Below are positions 54,061 through 62,874 of a DNA stretch of 64,000 nt, piece after piece (position 1 is the stretch's first letter; each line of letters opens with the position of its first letter). The translations under genes were made by a program, and so were the position numbers. Under the pieces are notes generated by a model that was not told the origin of the DNA, did no database searches, and saw only the letters and a program-made list of their open reading frames with translations. Source of the DNA: Paracoccus litorisediminis (lineage in GTDB: Bacteria > Pseudomonadota > Alphaproteobacteria > Rhodobacterales > Rhodobacteraceae); assembly GCF_009711205.1 (NCBI RefSeq), contig NZ_WMIG01000019.1, forward strand, positions 21,886 through 85,885. The letters run 5' to 3'.

Positions 54061-55488
54061 ATGTCCAAGAAAACCCTCAACCGCGACAATCTCGAAAAGC
54101 TCGGGGCGGAAAAGCTCGCCTCCTTAGTCATGGAACTGGTGCAGGGCAGCGCCGCGCTGCAGCGGCGGGCCCGGATGGAGCTCAGCGCCGCGCAGGGCCC
54201 CAAGGATGTGGCGGCGGATATCCGCAAGCGTTTCGCCTCGCTGCGCCGCTCCAGCAGCTTCGTCGATTGGCGCGGGCAGAAGGCACTGGTGAAGGACCTG
54301 AACGGCCTTCTCACGATGATCGAGAATACCGTCGCGCCGCATGATGTGAACGAGGCCTTTGAGCTGCTCTGGGCTTTCCTCCAATTGGCCCCCTCGATCC
54401 ACGCGCGCACTGACGACAGTAACGGCGCAATCGGCGATGTCCTGCATGAGGCCGTCCAGATCATCGAGCGACTGTCGCCGAAGTTCACCATGTCGCCCCA
54501 TGCGCTGGCCGAGCGGATTTTCGATGCGGTCAGCGATGCCGGCAATGGCGAATTCGACGACATCATCCCGGCCTTGTCGGGGAACCTCGGACCCGCAGGG
54601 CTCGAACATCTCAAGGAGATCACGAAGGCCTGGCAGGCCTCGCCGCCGACCGTGTTGGAACTGCAGCGCTTTCGCGGCTACGGGCGCACCACCAACCCCG
54701 AGGAAAGCGTGCGACGCAGCCGGGCCTCGACCGCCTCGGTCATCCTGGCGGATATCGCGGATGCGCAGGGCGATGTCGATGCCTATATGGCGCGCTATTC
54801 GGCGCAGCAGCTGACCTACGGCACCATCGCGCCCGACGTCGCGCGGCGCCTGCTCGATGCCGGTCGTGTCGAGGAGGCCTGCGAGATCATCTCGAAGGCG
54901 CGCGCCGCCGATCAGGCCCGAAACTTCCGCTACGAGCTCGACGAAATCCATGCCGAATGCCTTGAGCGGCAGGGCAGGGGGGACGAATTGAAGGCGCATC
55001 TCTGGCAGGCCTTCGAAGAGGTGCTTGACGGCCAGAGCCTGCGTAAATACCTCAAGCTGCTTCCCGATTTCGACGATATCGAAGCCGAGGAGAAGGCGCT
55101 GAACCTTGCCGAGGCCCATCCCGATCTGGCTGCGGCCCTGTATTTTCTGATCAAATGGCCTGCGCAGGATCGCGCCGCTCGCCTTGTGCTGGCGCGGGAC
55201 GATGAGCTGGATGGGGATTTCTACGAGCTGTTGACGAGCTCGGCCGAGGCACTCGAGGCCCATCATCCCCTCGCCGCCACGCTGCTGCGCCGCGCGATGA
55301 TCGAGGACACGCTCGAGGGCGGAAAATCGAAGCGCTACCGCTACGCCGCCCGCGATCTTGCGGAATGCAAGGCAAGCGAGCCCGCCATCGAAGACTTCGG
55401 TCGTTTTGCGACCCATCAGCAATTCGTCGATAGGCTCAAGCAGAAGCACGGCCGCAAATACGGATTCTGGCAATTGGTCGAGGCCTAA
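54061..55488 (+). CDS. DUF6880 family protein
   Basis: A 475-residue soluble protein from ATG 54061 (MSKKTLNRDNLEKLGAEKLASLVMELVQG). It is almost wholly helical, with HEAT/TPR-like segments (EEACEIISKARAADQARNFRYELDEIHAECLERQGRGDELKAHLWQ). The ending resembles the SWIM-zinc-finger companion proteins (FGRFATHQQFVDRLKQKHGRKYGFWQLVE). No enzyme motif is seen. Function unknown; common in alphaproteobacteria. It is divergent from the SOS cassette. Confidence 0.75.
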   Translation: MSKKTLNRDNLEKLGAEKLASLVMELVQGSAALQRRARMELSAAQGPKDVAADIRKRFASLRRSSSFVDWRGQKALVKDLNGLLTMIENTVAPHDVNEAFELLWAFLQLAPSIHARTDDSNGAIGDVLHEAVQIIERLSPKFTMSPHALAERIFDAVSDAGNGEFDDIIPALSGNLGPAGLEHLKEITKAWQASPPTVLELQRFRGYGRTTNPEESVRRSRASTASVILADIADAQGDVDAYMARYSAQQLTYGTIAPDVARRLLDAGRVEEACEIISKARAADQARNFRYELDEIHAECLERQGRGDELKAHLWQAFEEVLDGQSLRKYLKLLPDFDDIEAEEKALNLAEAHPDLAAALYFLIKWPAQDRAARLVLARDDELDGDFYELLTSSAEALEAHHPLAATLLRRAMIEDTLEGGKSKRYRYAARDLAECKASEPAIEDFGRFATHQQFVDRLKQKHGRKYGFWQLVEA

Positions 55489-55605
55489 GGGCGGAGCCAT
55501 CTCGTTCAGAGCGGGACCCGCTAGCCGGTGCGCGGCAGACCTCAGTTTATAACGATAAGCTGACAGAAGCGGATATTTGAGAATTCGCATACTCGTTCGC
55601 ATTCT

Positions 55606-55723
55606 CTTACCGTTTTGGATAATACTTCGTCTCGAAGCCCGGAGCTGACGAGTATATTACCCAAAAAGATAAGATGGATTGCTGAAGTTCGCTCATCATT
55701 GTAATCTTACCTAAATAGGTAAG
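55606..55723. promoter_or_regulatory. Three evenly spaced operators upstream of hipBA
   Basis: Three 18-bp near-palindromes: CTTACCGTTTTGGATAAT (55606-55623), ATTACCCAAAAAGATAAG (55656-55673) and CTTACCTAAATAGGTAAG (55706-55723, perfect). Each starts exactly 50 bp after the previous. They fit HipB-type operators (TATCC-N-GGATA class). The last one holds the ribosome site (AAGGA) of hipB. Confidence 0.7.
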
Positions 55724-55734
55724 GACCTGAACCG

Positions 55735-56025
55735 GTGATCACTGATAACGAGCGCCAACTGCTTCATCATATGGGCCAACGCATCCGGGAGGTTAGAAAC
55801 TCTCAGGGCCTGACGCTGGATCAACTCGCCCGTCTCACTGGTATCAGTGCCCCGGCACTGTCGCTGATAGAGACGGCGAAACGCGACCCTCGATTGACAA
55901 CGCTTGCCCGTATTGCAGATGCGCTACGCTTGCCAGTTTCGCGCTTAATCGAGGCCGACGCCGCAGCCAGAACAACGCTTAGCGGGGACGCATCACAAGG
56001 CTATGACCTCGGAGACTACCAATGA
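55735..56025 (+). CDS. hipB: HipB-type antitoxin (XRE-family repressor)
   Basis: A 96-residue protein from GTG 55735 with AAGGA 9 bp upstream. Cro/CI helix-turn-helix at about 12-68 (GQRIREVRNSQGLTLDQLARLTGISAPALSLIETAKRDPRLTTLARIADAL). The short tail (SGDASQGYDLGDYQ) may contact the toxin. It represses the operon through the three operators and overlaps hipA (ATGA). Confidence 0.88.
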   Translation: MITDNERQLLHHMGQRIREVRNSQGLTLDQLARLTGISAPALSLIETAKRDPRLTTLARIADALRLPVSRLIEADAAARTTLSGDASQGYDLGDYQ

Positions 56026-57329
56026 CGGCCTCTGTCCCGATTTGGTTTGACCAATTCCTGATCGGGCAGGTCGATGTCGCAGCGGATGGCGCGCTGTCAC
56101 TGCGATATGCAGAGCCATGGCTGCAGACTGCCGGGGCATTTCCGCTTTCCGTTACCATGCCGCTGCGGCCTGATCCTTATCCGTCCGATCTCATATCGCC
56201 TTGGCTTGCGAACCTGCTGCCGGAAGAGCAGCAACTGCAGCTCCTGACGCGGTCACTGGGTTTGGACCAGGCGGATGTGCTGGCAGTGCTCAATGAGATA
56301 GGGGGCGATACTGCGGGCGCATTATCGTTTGGTGAACCGTCGGATCGTGGTCGCTGGGCCTATACGCCGCTCACGGAACTTTATCGGACCGGCGATGAAC
56401 AGGAAGCACTGGAGCGCCACTTTCAGGATCTGGGCCGCAGGCCGTTCCTTGTGGGCGAGGAGGGCGTGCGTCAGTCCCTTGCAGGGGGTCAGAAAAAATC
56501 AGCTTTAGCCGTTCTTGCTGCCGATGGAGCGCCTGTGCTGCGCTTGCCCGGCAAAGGAGACATACTTGCCGTACCCCGCAATGGCGCGCCCTCCACGCTG
56601 ATCGTGAAACCTGACAATCCCAATCTACCCGGTATCACCGAGAACGAAGTCTGGTGCCTGCGCATGGCACAGGCCATCGGCATTGCAGCCGCACAGACGA
56701 CGGTCCTGCAGGCGACTGAGCGTTCGGCAATCGGGGTGTTGCGCTATGATCGCAGGCTCGGCCGCAACGGTCGTTTGCTCCGCCTGCACCAAGAGGACTT
56801 CGCCCAAGCGAATGGTCTGCCGCCTGGGCGTAAGTATGAGCGCGGTACCTTACCCGGCCTCGACCTGAAAATGCTTCTGGAAACAGGACGCCATGTCAGC
56901 GCGAGTGACGCGCTGGCGCTGCTCGATCAGGTCATCTTCAACATCCTTGTTGCCAACACCGATGCCCATGCGAAAAACTATTCCTTGATCCTGCCCGTGG
57001 GGGCGACACCGCGACTGGCGCCACTTTACGATGTGTCATCGGTATTGCCTTGGCCGCATGTCGTGCAGAGCTTCGCGCAAAAGATCGCCGGGAAAAAAAG
57101 GACATCAGAGCAGATCTCGGGTCGACACTGGGAAACGATTGCCCGCGAGATCGGATATCGCCCGACCGATGTTCGCAATCGGGTTCAGGAGCTCGTCGAC
57201 AAAATGGTGGCCAATAGGGTGGAGATCACCGAGCAGGTTGCTGCCTTGGCAGGTGCGACCGAGGGCTATGCCGCGCAGGCTGCCGAGTTGATTGAAGAGA
57301 ATGCACGTCGCATCGCTGGGCGATTGTAA
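56022..57329 (+). CDS. hipA: HipA-type serine/threonine kinase toxin
   Basis: A 435-residue protein (MTASVPIWFDQFLIGQVDV). It contains the HipA N-terminal domain, PWLANLLPEEQQL, GEEGVRQSLAGGQKKSALAV and the catalytic loop NTDAHAKNYSLILP, followed by LAPLYDVSSVLPW. HipA phosphorylates aminoacyl-tRNA synthetases such as GltX and causes growth arrest. All motifs are present and the module looks active. Confidence 0.92.
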   Translation: MTASVPIWFDQFLIGQVDVAADGALSLRYAEPWLQTAGAFPLSVTMPLRPDPYPSDLISPWLANLLPEEQQLQLLTRSLGLDQADVLAVLNEIGGDTAGALSFGEPSDRGRWAYTPLTELYRTGDEQEALERHFQDLGRRPFLVGEEGVRQSLAGGQKKSALAVLAADGAPVLRLPGKGDILAVPRNGAPSTLIVKPDNPNLPGITENEVWCLRMAQAIGIAAAQTTVLQATERSAIGVLRYDRRLGRNGRLLRLHQEDFAQANGLPPGRKYERGTLPGLDLKMLLETGRHVSASDALALLDQVIFNILVANTDAHAKNYSLILPVGATPRLAPLYDVSSVLPWPHVVQSFAQKIAGKKRTSEQISGRHWETIAREIGYRPTDVRNRVQELVDKMVANRVEITEQVAALAGATEGYAAQAAELIEENARRIAGRL

Positions 57330-57442
57330 TCGATAACTCGGAAAGCTGCGAATTTCTGAAGGGCGGTCAGAGCACCGTTGGACAATGGCTTTCTAAGGAG
57401 GCCGTAATCCGCCTGGAGGCTAGCTGATTGCTGCCCCATTCT

Positions 57443-59452
57443 TCACCCCCACATATCGCGCATGCTGGCGCGGATATCGACGCTGCCCGGGGCAGGGGAG
57501 GCGGCCTCGGTCGCGTGTGGCGGTGCCCAACGCGTGACATCGAAATGCTGCAGCATGTCGCTGGTGATGAAGCGGGTGCGGGCGGCAAAAAGATGGCGGT
57601 CGCCGCGTTTTGCCTGCTGAGTGACATAGAAGCGCAAGGGCACGCCCAGCGTCAGTTGATCCTTGGCCCGGGTCATGGCGACATAGAGAAGCCGTCGCTC
57701 TTCTTCGAGATCGGCGCTCTGTCCAGTGCCGAGATCCGAAGAGATGCAGCCATCAACGACATTCAGCACGAAGACCGCCTTCCATTCCTGCCCTTTGGCG
57801 GAATGGATGGTGGAGAGGATCAGGTAATCCTCATCCTTCAGCGGCACGCCGGCTTCAGCGCTGGTCGCCTCAGGTGGATCCAGCGTCACATCGGTGAGGA
57901 ATTTTTCGCGGCTGTGATAGGCCGACGCGATCTGTTCCAGTTGCAGCAGATCGGCGCGGCGGAACTCGGCATCCTCATGGATGCGCTCGAGATGCGGTTC
58001 GTACCAGACGCGGGCGCGGCCAAGGGCCTCGGGCCAGGCGGCGGGCTGCAGCACGGCGATAAGGTCTTCCCATCCTGTCACCTTGGTCGGTGCTGGCATC
58101 TGCGCCAGTGCGGCGAGAGGATCGGGCACGGTCGCGATGCGGTCCAAAACCTTCGCCGCCGTACCCGGCCCCAACCCTGGCAGCAGCTGTAGCAGCCGGA
58201 AGCCTGCCACCCGGTCGCGCGGGTTCTGGGCAAAGCGCAGCAATGCCAGCAGATCCTTGACATGCGCGGCCTCCAGAAACTTCAGCCCGCCGAACTTGAC
58301 GAAGGGAATGTTGCGGCGGGTCAGCTCGATCTCGAGTTGACCAGAATGGCTGGAGGTCCGGAACAGCACCGCCTGCTGCTTCAAGGTCATGCCGGTCTCA
58401 CGGTTGGCCAGAACCTGATCGGCGACGAAGCGGGCCTGATCGCCCTCATTCGGCAGATTCACCAGCCGCGGTTTCTCGAGTGATGTGCGATCAGACCAGA
58501 GGTCCTTGGTGAAACGTTCCGAGGCCCGCGCGATGACCGCATTGGCGGCGGTCAGGATCGGTTGGGTCGAGCGGTAATTGCGCTCGAGCGTCACCACGCG
58601 GGCAGGTGGGGTGAAGGCCCCAGGGAAATCGAGAATATTGCGCACCGTCGCCGCTCGGAAGGCGTAGATTGACTGCGCATCATCACCGACCACGGTCAGC
58701 CCGCGGCCCTCGGGCTTCAGTGCCAGCAGGATGCGCGCCTGCAGCCGGTTGGTGTCCTGATATTCGTCGATCAAGACATGATCCCAGAGCGCGCCAATAT
58801 GGGCGGCAAAGCCGGGATCCTGCATCACCTGCGCCCAGGCCAGCAGCAGATCGTCGTAATCCAGCACATTCTGCGCCTGCTTGGCCGCGACATAGGCCCC
58901 GAACAGGCGCTTCAGCTCGACTTCCCACATGGCGCACCAGGGGAAGTGATCGATCAGCACCTCGGCCAGAGGTATCCCGGAATTCACCACGCGGGAATAG
59001 ATCGCGAGGCAGGTGCCCTTAGCCGGAAATCGGATTTGCGCTTTGGAAAAGCCCAGCTCATGTCGGCAGAGATTCATCAGGTCGGCGGAATCCTCGCGAT
59101 CATGGATGGTGAACTCCGGGTTCAAACCGATCTGCAGCGCCAGATCGCGCAGGAGGCGCGCGCCGATGCCGTGGAAGGTGCCGGCCCAGGTCAGAGCCTC
59201 GGCCGCGTAGCCGGTGCCCATGACGCTTTCGGTGATCCGCGAGACACGGCGGGTCAGTTCGGAGGCGGCGCGGCGCGAAAACGTCATCAACAGGATGCGT
59301 CGTGGATCGGCACCCTGTTTCAAGAGATGGGCGAGGCGATGGGCGAGGGTATTGGTCTTGCCCGATCCGGCGCCAGCGATGATCAGCAGGGGCTCCAGGC
59401 CATGCTCGACGGCCGCACGCTGCGCATCGTTGAGGTTTTGCAGATATCCCAT
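57443..59452 (-). CDS. UvrD/PcrA-like ATP-dependent helicase
   Basis: A 669-residue SF1 helicase. ATG 59452 (MGYLQNLNDAQRAAVEH) is chosen; a longer frame to 59851 is non-conserved. Motif I is AGAGSGKTNT, II is VLIDEYQDTN, III is VVGDDAQSIYAFR, IV is LERNYRSTQPIL, V is LSTIHSAKGQEWKAVFV, VI is LLYVAMTRAKDQL. It is likely to unwind DNA in repair. A perfect LexA box 40 bp upstream puts it in the SOS regulon, separate from the main housekeeping uvrD. Confidence 0.92.
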   Translation of the reverse strand: MGYLQNLNDAQRAAVEHGLEPLLIIAGAGSGKTNTLAHRLAHLLKQGADPRRILLMTFSRRAASELTRRVSRITESVMGTGYAAEALTWAGTFHGIGARLLRDLALQIGLNPEFTIHDREDSADLMNLCRHELGFSKAQIRFPAKGTCLAIYSRVVNSGIPLAEVLIDHFPWCAMWEVELKRLFGAYVAAKQAQNVLDYDDLLLAWAQVMQDPGFAAHIGALWDHVLIDEYQDTNRLQARILLALKPEGRGLTVVGDDAQSIYAFRAATVRNILDFPGAFTPPARVVTLERNYRSTQPILTAANAVIARASERFTKDLWSDRTSLEKPRLVNLPNEGDQARFVADQVLANRETGMTLKQQAVLFRTSSHSGQLEIELTRRNIPFVKFGGLKFLEAAHVKDLLALLRFAQNPRDRVAGFRLLQLLPGLGPGTAAKVLDRIATVPDPLAALAQMPAPTKVTGWEDLIAVLQPAAWPEALGRARVWYEPHLERIHEDAEFRRADLLQLEQIASAYHSREKFLTDVTLDPPEATSAEAGVPLKDEDYLILSTIHSAKGQEWKAVFVLNVVDGCISSDLGTGQSADLEEERRLLYVAMTRAKDQLTLGVPLRFYVTQQAKRGDRHLFAARTRFITSDMLQHFDVTRWAPPHATEAASPAPGSVDIRASMRDMWG

Positions 59453-59490
59453 GTCACCCCTCGGTCCCTGAAGTTGAATTACCGCAATTG

Positions 59491-59505
59491 GAACGGAAAG
59501 GGAAC
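59491..59505 (-). promoter_or_regulatory. LexA (SOS) box of the helicase gene
   Basis: GAAC-GGAAAGG-GAAC, a perfect GAAC-N7-GAAC box 39 bp before the helicase ATG. Confidence 0.75.
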
Positions 59506-59918
59506 GCGTTTGGCGGGACCATTCCGCGAAGTCCGGCCCGAAGTCAAAAGAAGAGGGCAGGTTAGGGGGAGGCGACCGTCCTGTCCGGACGTCCTGAATT
59601 GGTTTCAGGGACAAGTTCTGACGTGCGGGGACTCGGACAAGCCGAACGCCCGCATGCCTGCTTGGGCCGCGCTGAAGCGCGTCCGTATTGGGAACCGCCG
59701 GTTCCCCCACGCCAGCCCGGCGCGCGGCGTCAGAGCGGGTGCCCCCAACACCCGTGTCGGCCAGGGGCCGAGCTGCGTGGCCGGGCGATCCCCGCTCCTG
59801 CCCTCGCCGGAAGGCAGTTCGGTAAGAGAGGCGCCGCTTCGCGGACCTCACTTGCCAGACCGCCCCGAGTATTCGGCCGATGACCGCAAACGGGGCCTCA
59901 CCATGAAGGAGGCCAGAT
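59506..59918. other. Gene-free stretch before the zinc-ribbon gene
   Basis: About 410 bp of GC-rich sequence. Long frames exist on both strands but have no family features. It should hold the zinc-ribbon promoter. Confidence 0.35.
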
Positions 59919-60167
59919 ATGGTTCAGGATCAATGCAACAGTTGCGGCGAGATCGAGGTCTCGGACCTGGCCGCCCCCAAGGTTTGCACCCAATGCGGGC
60001 AAACAGCCGCGATCAATCTGGAGGCCCAGACCGCGGAAATCGCCAAGGCCATTCAACCGTACCGCAGCGAAATCCTCGATTGGATAGCAACGATGTGGGC
60101 TGAGTTGCCGTTCGCCGGAGTGGCGCGCCGATTGCGTTCATCACGAAAAGGTCTTCCTGCAGGTTAA
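59919..60167 (+). CDS. Small zinc-ribbon protein
   Basis: An 82-residue protein. AAGGAGG (59905-59911) before the ATG supports it. Residues 1-30 form a two-knuckle zinc ribbon: CNSCGEIEV, then VCTQCGQT. The rest is helical with a basic end (ARRLRSSRKG). It could bind DNA or a polymerase but the family is unknown. Confidence 0.6.
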   Translation: MVQDQCNSCGEIEVSDLAAPKVCTQCGQTAAINLEAQTAEIAKAIQPYRSEILDWIATMWAELPFAGVARRLRSSRKGLPAG

Positions 60168-60374
60168 AAAACAAGCCTTCGCCAAGGGTTGAGGGAAGGG
60201 GCGATGCGCAGCGTTCATGAATACCGCCCCCTCCAGCGGCGGCCGGTCCGGGACAGTGCATCCCTCCGTAAGTCGATCTCGACCCGATCTTCGTGCGCGC
60301 CAGAGCCCTTCCGTGATCGAGCCGACACGACTCGCGGGTCATATCGCCGCGATAGGCGCAGAGGGGACGATGAC

Positions 60375-61265
60375 TCAGCAGCATGACACCGACCCTCCCG
60401 CGATCTCGGCAAGCCGGTGGCGCGCCATTTCCGCATAGGCGTCGTCTATCTCGATACCGATCCCGTTCCAGCCGAGCATCCTGGCCGCAACCAGGGTTGT
60501 CCCGGACCCGGCAAACGGGTCGAGGACTGTTCCTGTTTCGCCATGCATCTGTAGGCATCTGAGAGGCAGATCCACCGGGAATATGGCGGGATGCCCGTGT
60601 TTTCCTGCCCGTGCTCGGACTGTTTCATACGGTATGAACCAGGAGTTGCCCGCGCATCGCCGGTCTGACCGCGCAGCTTGCCAACGCCCCAGGTTGGTTT
60701 TGTCCTCGTAGGGGACGCCAATCGCCAAGCGATCGATTTCGACGTCTCCGCGCTTGGTGAAATGAAGGATCTCCTCGTGGGTTCTGTTCAGAAACCGCTT
60801 GCTGTTGATCGGCTTGAAATGACCGCTGGTTCGGTCACCGATCGCGATCGATTTTATCCAGGAAATCCGGTTCTGCAGGGTTAGATGGCTACGGAATGCC
60901 TGCGCGACATCTGTAGCGATCCAAGGGTCGGGCCCCGCCGCGATATTCAGGAACAGTGCGCCATCGTCTGCGAGGAGGCGCGCGATCTGCCCGGCCACCT
61001 CCTCCATCCAGCGCAGATAGACCTCGGGCGGCTTGCGATCATCGTAGCTCCGATAGGGGACCCCGATATTATAGGGTGGAGAGGTCACGACCACGTCAAT
61101 GCTGCCGGCTTTCATCCTGCGCATGGCATCCAGACAATCGCCATGAATGATGGTTTGCCGAGCCGCGTGCGACCGCCTGTGCAGGTCGCACCCCGGCGCA
61201 TCTTCCTGCGACTGGGCCGGCGCAACTGTATGCTGGTGGGGAATATTTATAGGAATGCAGGTCAT
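60375..61265 (-). CDS. DNA methyltransferase of beta order (SPPY motif)
   Basis: About 296 residues from ATG 61265 (MTCIPINIPHQHTVAPAQ); the frame is open to an ATG at 61463, whose extra residues do not look conserved. Motif IV, TSPPYNIGVPY, comes before motif I, LDPFAGSGTTLVAA, the beta-class order. SPPY is more often seen in N4-cytosine than N6-adenine enzymes. No restriction gene is adjacent, so it is an orphan enzyme, common on plasmids and phages. Confidence 0.88.
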   Translation of the reverse strand: MTCIPINIPHQHTVAPAQSQEDAPGCDLHRRSHAARQTIIHGDCLDAMRRMKAGSIDVVVTSPPYNIGVPYRSYDDRKPPEVYLRWMEEVAGQIARLLADDGALFLNIAAGPDPWIATDVAQAFRSHLTLQNRISWIKSIAIGDRTSGHFKPINSKRFLNRTHEEILHFTKRGDVEIDRLAIGVPYEDKTNLGRWQAARSDRRCAGNSWFIPYETVRARAGKHGHPAIFPVDLPLRCLQMHGETGTVLDPFAGSGTTLVAARMLGWNGIGIEIDDAYAEMARHRLAEIAGGSVSCC

Positions 61266-61920
61266 ATTGTCGGCGCTCCGCTCTTGACGTCCGACAGGTA
61301 TAATAGAGGCGAATTCTCGGATCGAAACAAGGTGGCGAGCGTAATCCACAAGTTTCGAACGCGCCCTTCGACAGAGCCACCGCGCCTCGATATCCAGGAT
61401 GAGAACGCTGTTGCGGATCCTGACATTGGGCCGGAATGCGCTCGACATCGTCTGGTTCGCCACGGCGCGGGCCTGCCCTCATCCGTCAGGCGCGGATCCA
61501 GGCTGGTTCCCGCGTTCCCGGTCCCTAACCGGACAGGCGCCAGATGATGCTGGCCTATTACACCCAGAAGGAATGTTGGCGTTGGTATCTCTATCTTTCT
61601 GTTTTTGACAGGGAACATGCGGGAACAAGGGAACAGGGAGATGAAAGCGCTCAGGCTTATTCATAATTGTTTCATTTTTTATCAAATAGTTATGGATTTT
61701 ATTCCAACGGAATCTGCGGTTATCCACATGCGCGTCGTGACGGACCCGTAGTCGCAGACGCATCCCGCGACAATTTCTCCGGCATCGAGACTGCGGTCGG
61801 AGATGATGGCACGGGTGTCGGGGTTCCCAGACAATGCGCCCAGACCTTTGCTCCTCTCCGGCACGGGCTCGTGTCGAAACCTGGCTGGTCCCCGGACCAG
61901 TTCCTCGAGAGGAGTTCTTT
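61266..61920. other. Non-coding stretch with three short direct repeats
   Basis: GGGAACA occurs at 61611-61617, 61621-61627 and 61629-61635, just upstream of an AT-rich segment (TTCATTTTTTATCAAATAG, about 61670). No gene is called. The repeats may be a binding site for a regulator of the primase-like operon that follows. A longer start of the methyltransferase would occupy the first 200 bp. Confidence 0.35.
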
Positions 61921-62292
61921 ATGCACCCGTCCGAAATCGGCCTGCGCCGTCCCGCGCCCAAACCCGTACCTCGTTCCAATCCTAGCCGGGAGGGCTCCGC
62001 CAGCGATATTTTCTGCGCGGTGAACGCCGCAGCCCGCGGCCAGATCCGGGCATTGGCGGAACGCTGGCTGGCGACGACCCGCATGTCCGGCGTCAACCTG
62101 ATGGCGCTCAACCCGACGCGCGCGGACCGGCGTATCGGCTCGTTCTCGATCAATACCCGCACCGGTCTCTGGGCGGATTTCGCGACCGGGGACAAGGGAG
62201 GCGACATCGTTTCGTTCTATGCCTATCTGCAGGGGGTCAGCCAGATCGAGGCGGCGCGCGAACTGGCAAAAATTCTGGGAGTGCGGGCATGA
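61921..62292 (+). CDS. Primase-associated protein (phage/plasmid primase N-terminal type)
   Basis: A 123-residue protein from ATG 61921 with GAGAGGAG upstream. The pattern LMALNPTRADRRIGSFSINTRTGLWADFATGDKGGDIVSFYAY is that of the CHC2-like front of plasmid or phage primases, but the zinc cysteines are missing. It is coupled (ATGA) to a Toprim-type gene, so the two act as a split primase. Confidence 0.65.
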   Translation: MHPSEIGLRRPAPKPVPRSNPSREGSASDIFCAVNAAARGQIRALAERWLATTRMSGVNLMALNPTRADRRIGSFSINTRTGLWADFATGDKGGDIVSFYAYLQGVSQIEAARELAKILGVRA

Positions 62293-62874
62293 ACGTTCCG
62301 GTCACCCAAACCAACATCCGGGTTCTGAGCAGCCCGCCTGAGGGGGCCTCACAGCTCCGCAGCATTCCGGATCACGTCCCAACGCCGGAGCTGCGCTGGA
62401 AGGACGCGCGAGTGGTAGCGCTCTACGACTATCGTAATGCGAACGGCTCGCGCGCATTCCTCGTCGCTCGCGTCGAAACCGCTGAGGGCAAACGCATACT
62501 GCCGCTCACCGTGTGGTCAACGCCTGATGGTCGCCTGGAATGGTGCTATAGATTACTGCCGGATCAGCGCCCTCTCTACCGCCTGCCGCAGTTGCTGGTT
62601 GAAGCGTCCAAACCCGTGCTGATCAGCGAGGGCGAGAAATGCGCCGATGCCGCGGCCGGTTTTGGCGACTATGCCAGCGTGACCTGGGCCGGTGGGTGTA
62701 AAGCCCTCTCCCAGACCGACCTCACGCCGCTGGCCGGGCGCGATGTCATCATCCTGCCCGATCATGACGAGCCGGGCCAGGATGTGGCCACGCAGCTGGA
62801 GCAGAGGTTGCAAGAGATTGGCGCCGCGTCCATCCGGAGGCTGGATATCGTCCGCCTCGCCGAGGCCTGCGGGC
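62289..62874 (+). pseudogene. Toprim-type primase/helicase-like gene cut by an IS481-family element
   Basis: ATG 62289 (MNVPVTQTNIRVLSSPP) is followed by LVARVETAEGKRILPLT and a Toprim-like region (PVLISEGEKCADAAAGF, then GRDVIILPDHDEPGQDVA). The native part ends at about residue 195 (EACGLG), where the insertion element begins. The open frame runs on to 63509 within the element. No matching 3' part follows the element. Confidence 0.7.

Noticed and set aside
54124..55602. 492-residue minus-strand open frame opposite the DUF6880 gene
   Set aside because: The plus-strand protein has the conserved start and ending of its family; the antisense frame has none.
61611..61635. GGGAACA triple repeat as a LexA box or iteron origin
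   Set aside because: GAAC spacing is not N7, so it is not a LexA box, and three 7-bp units are too few and too short to call iterons; kept only as a noted repeat.
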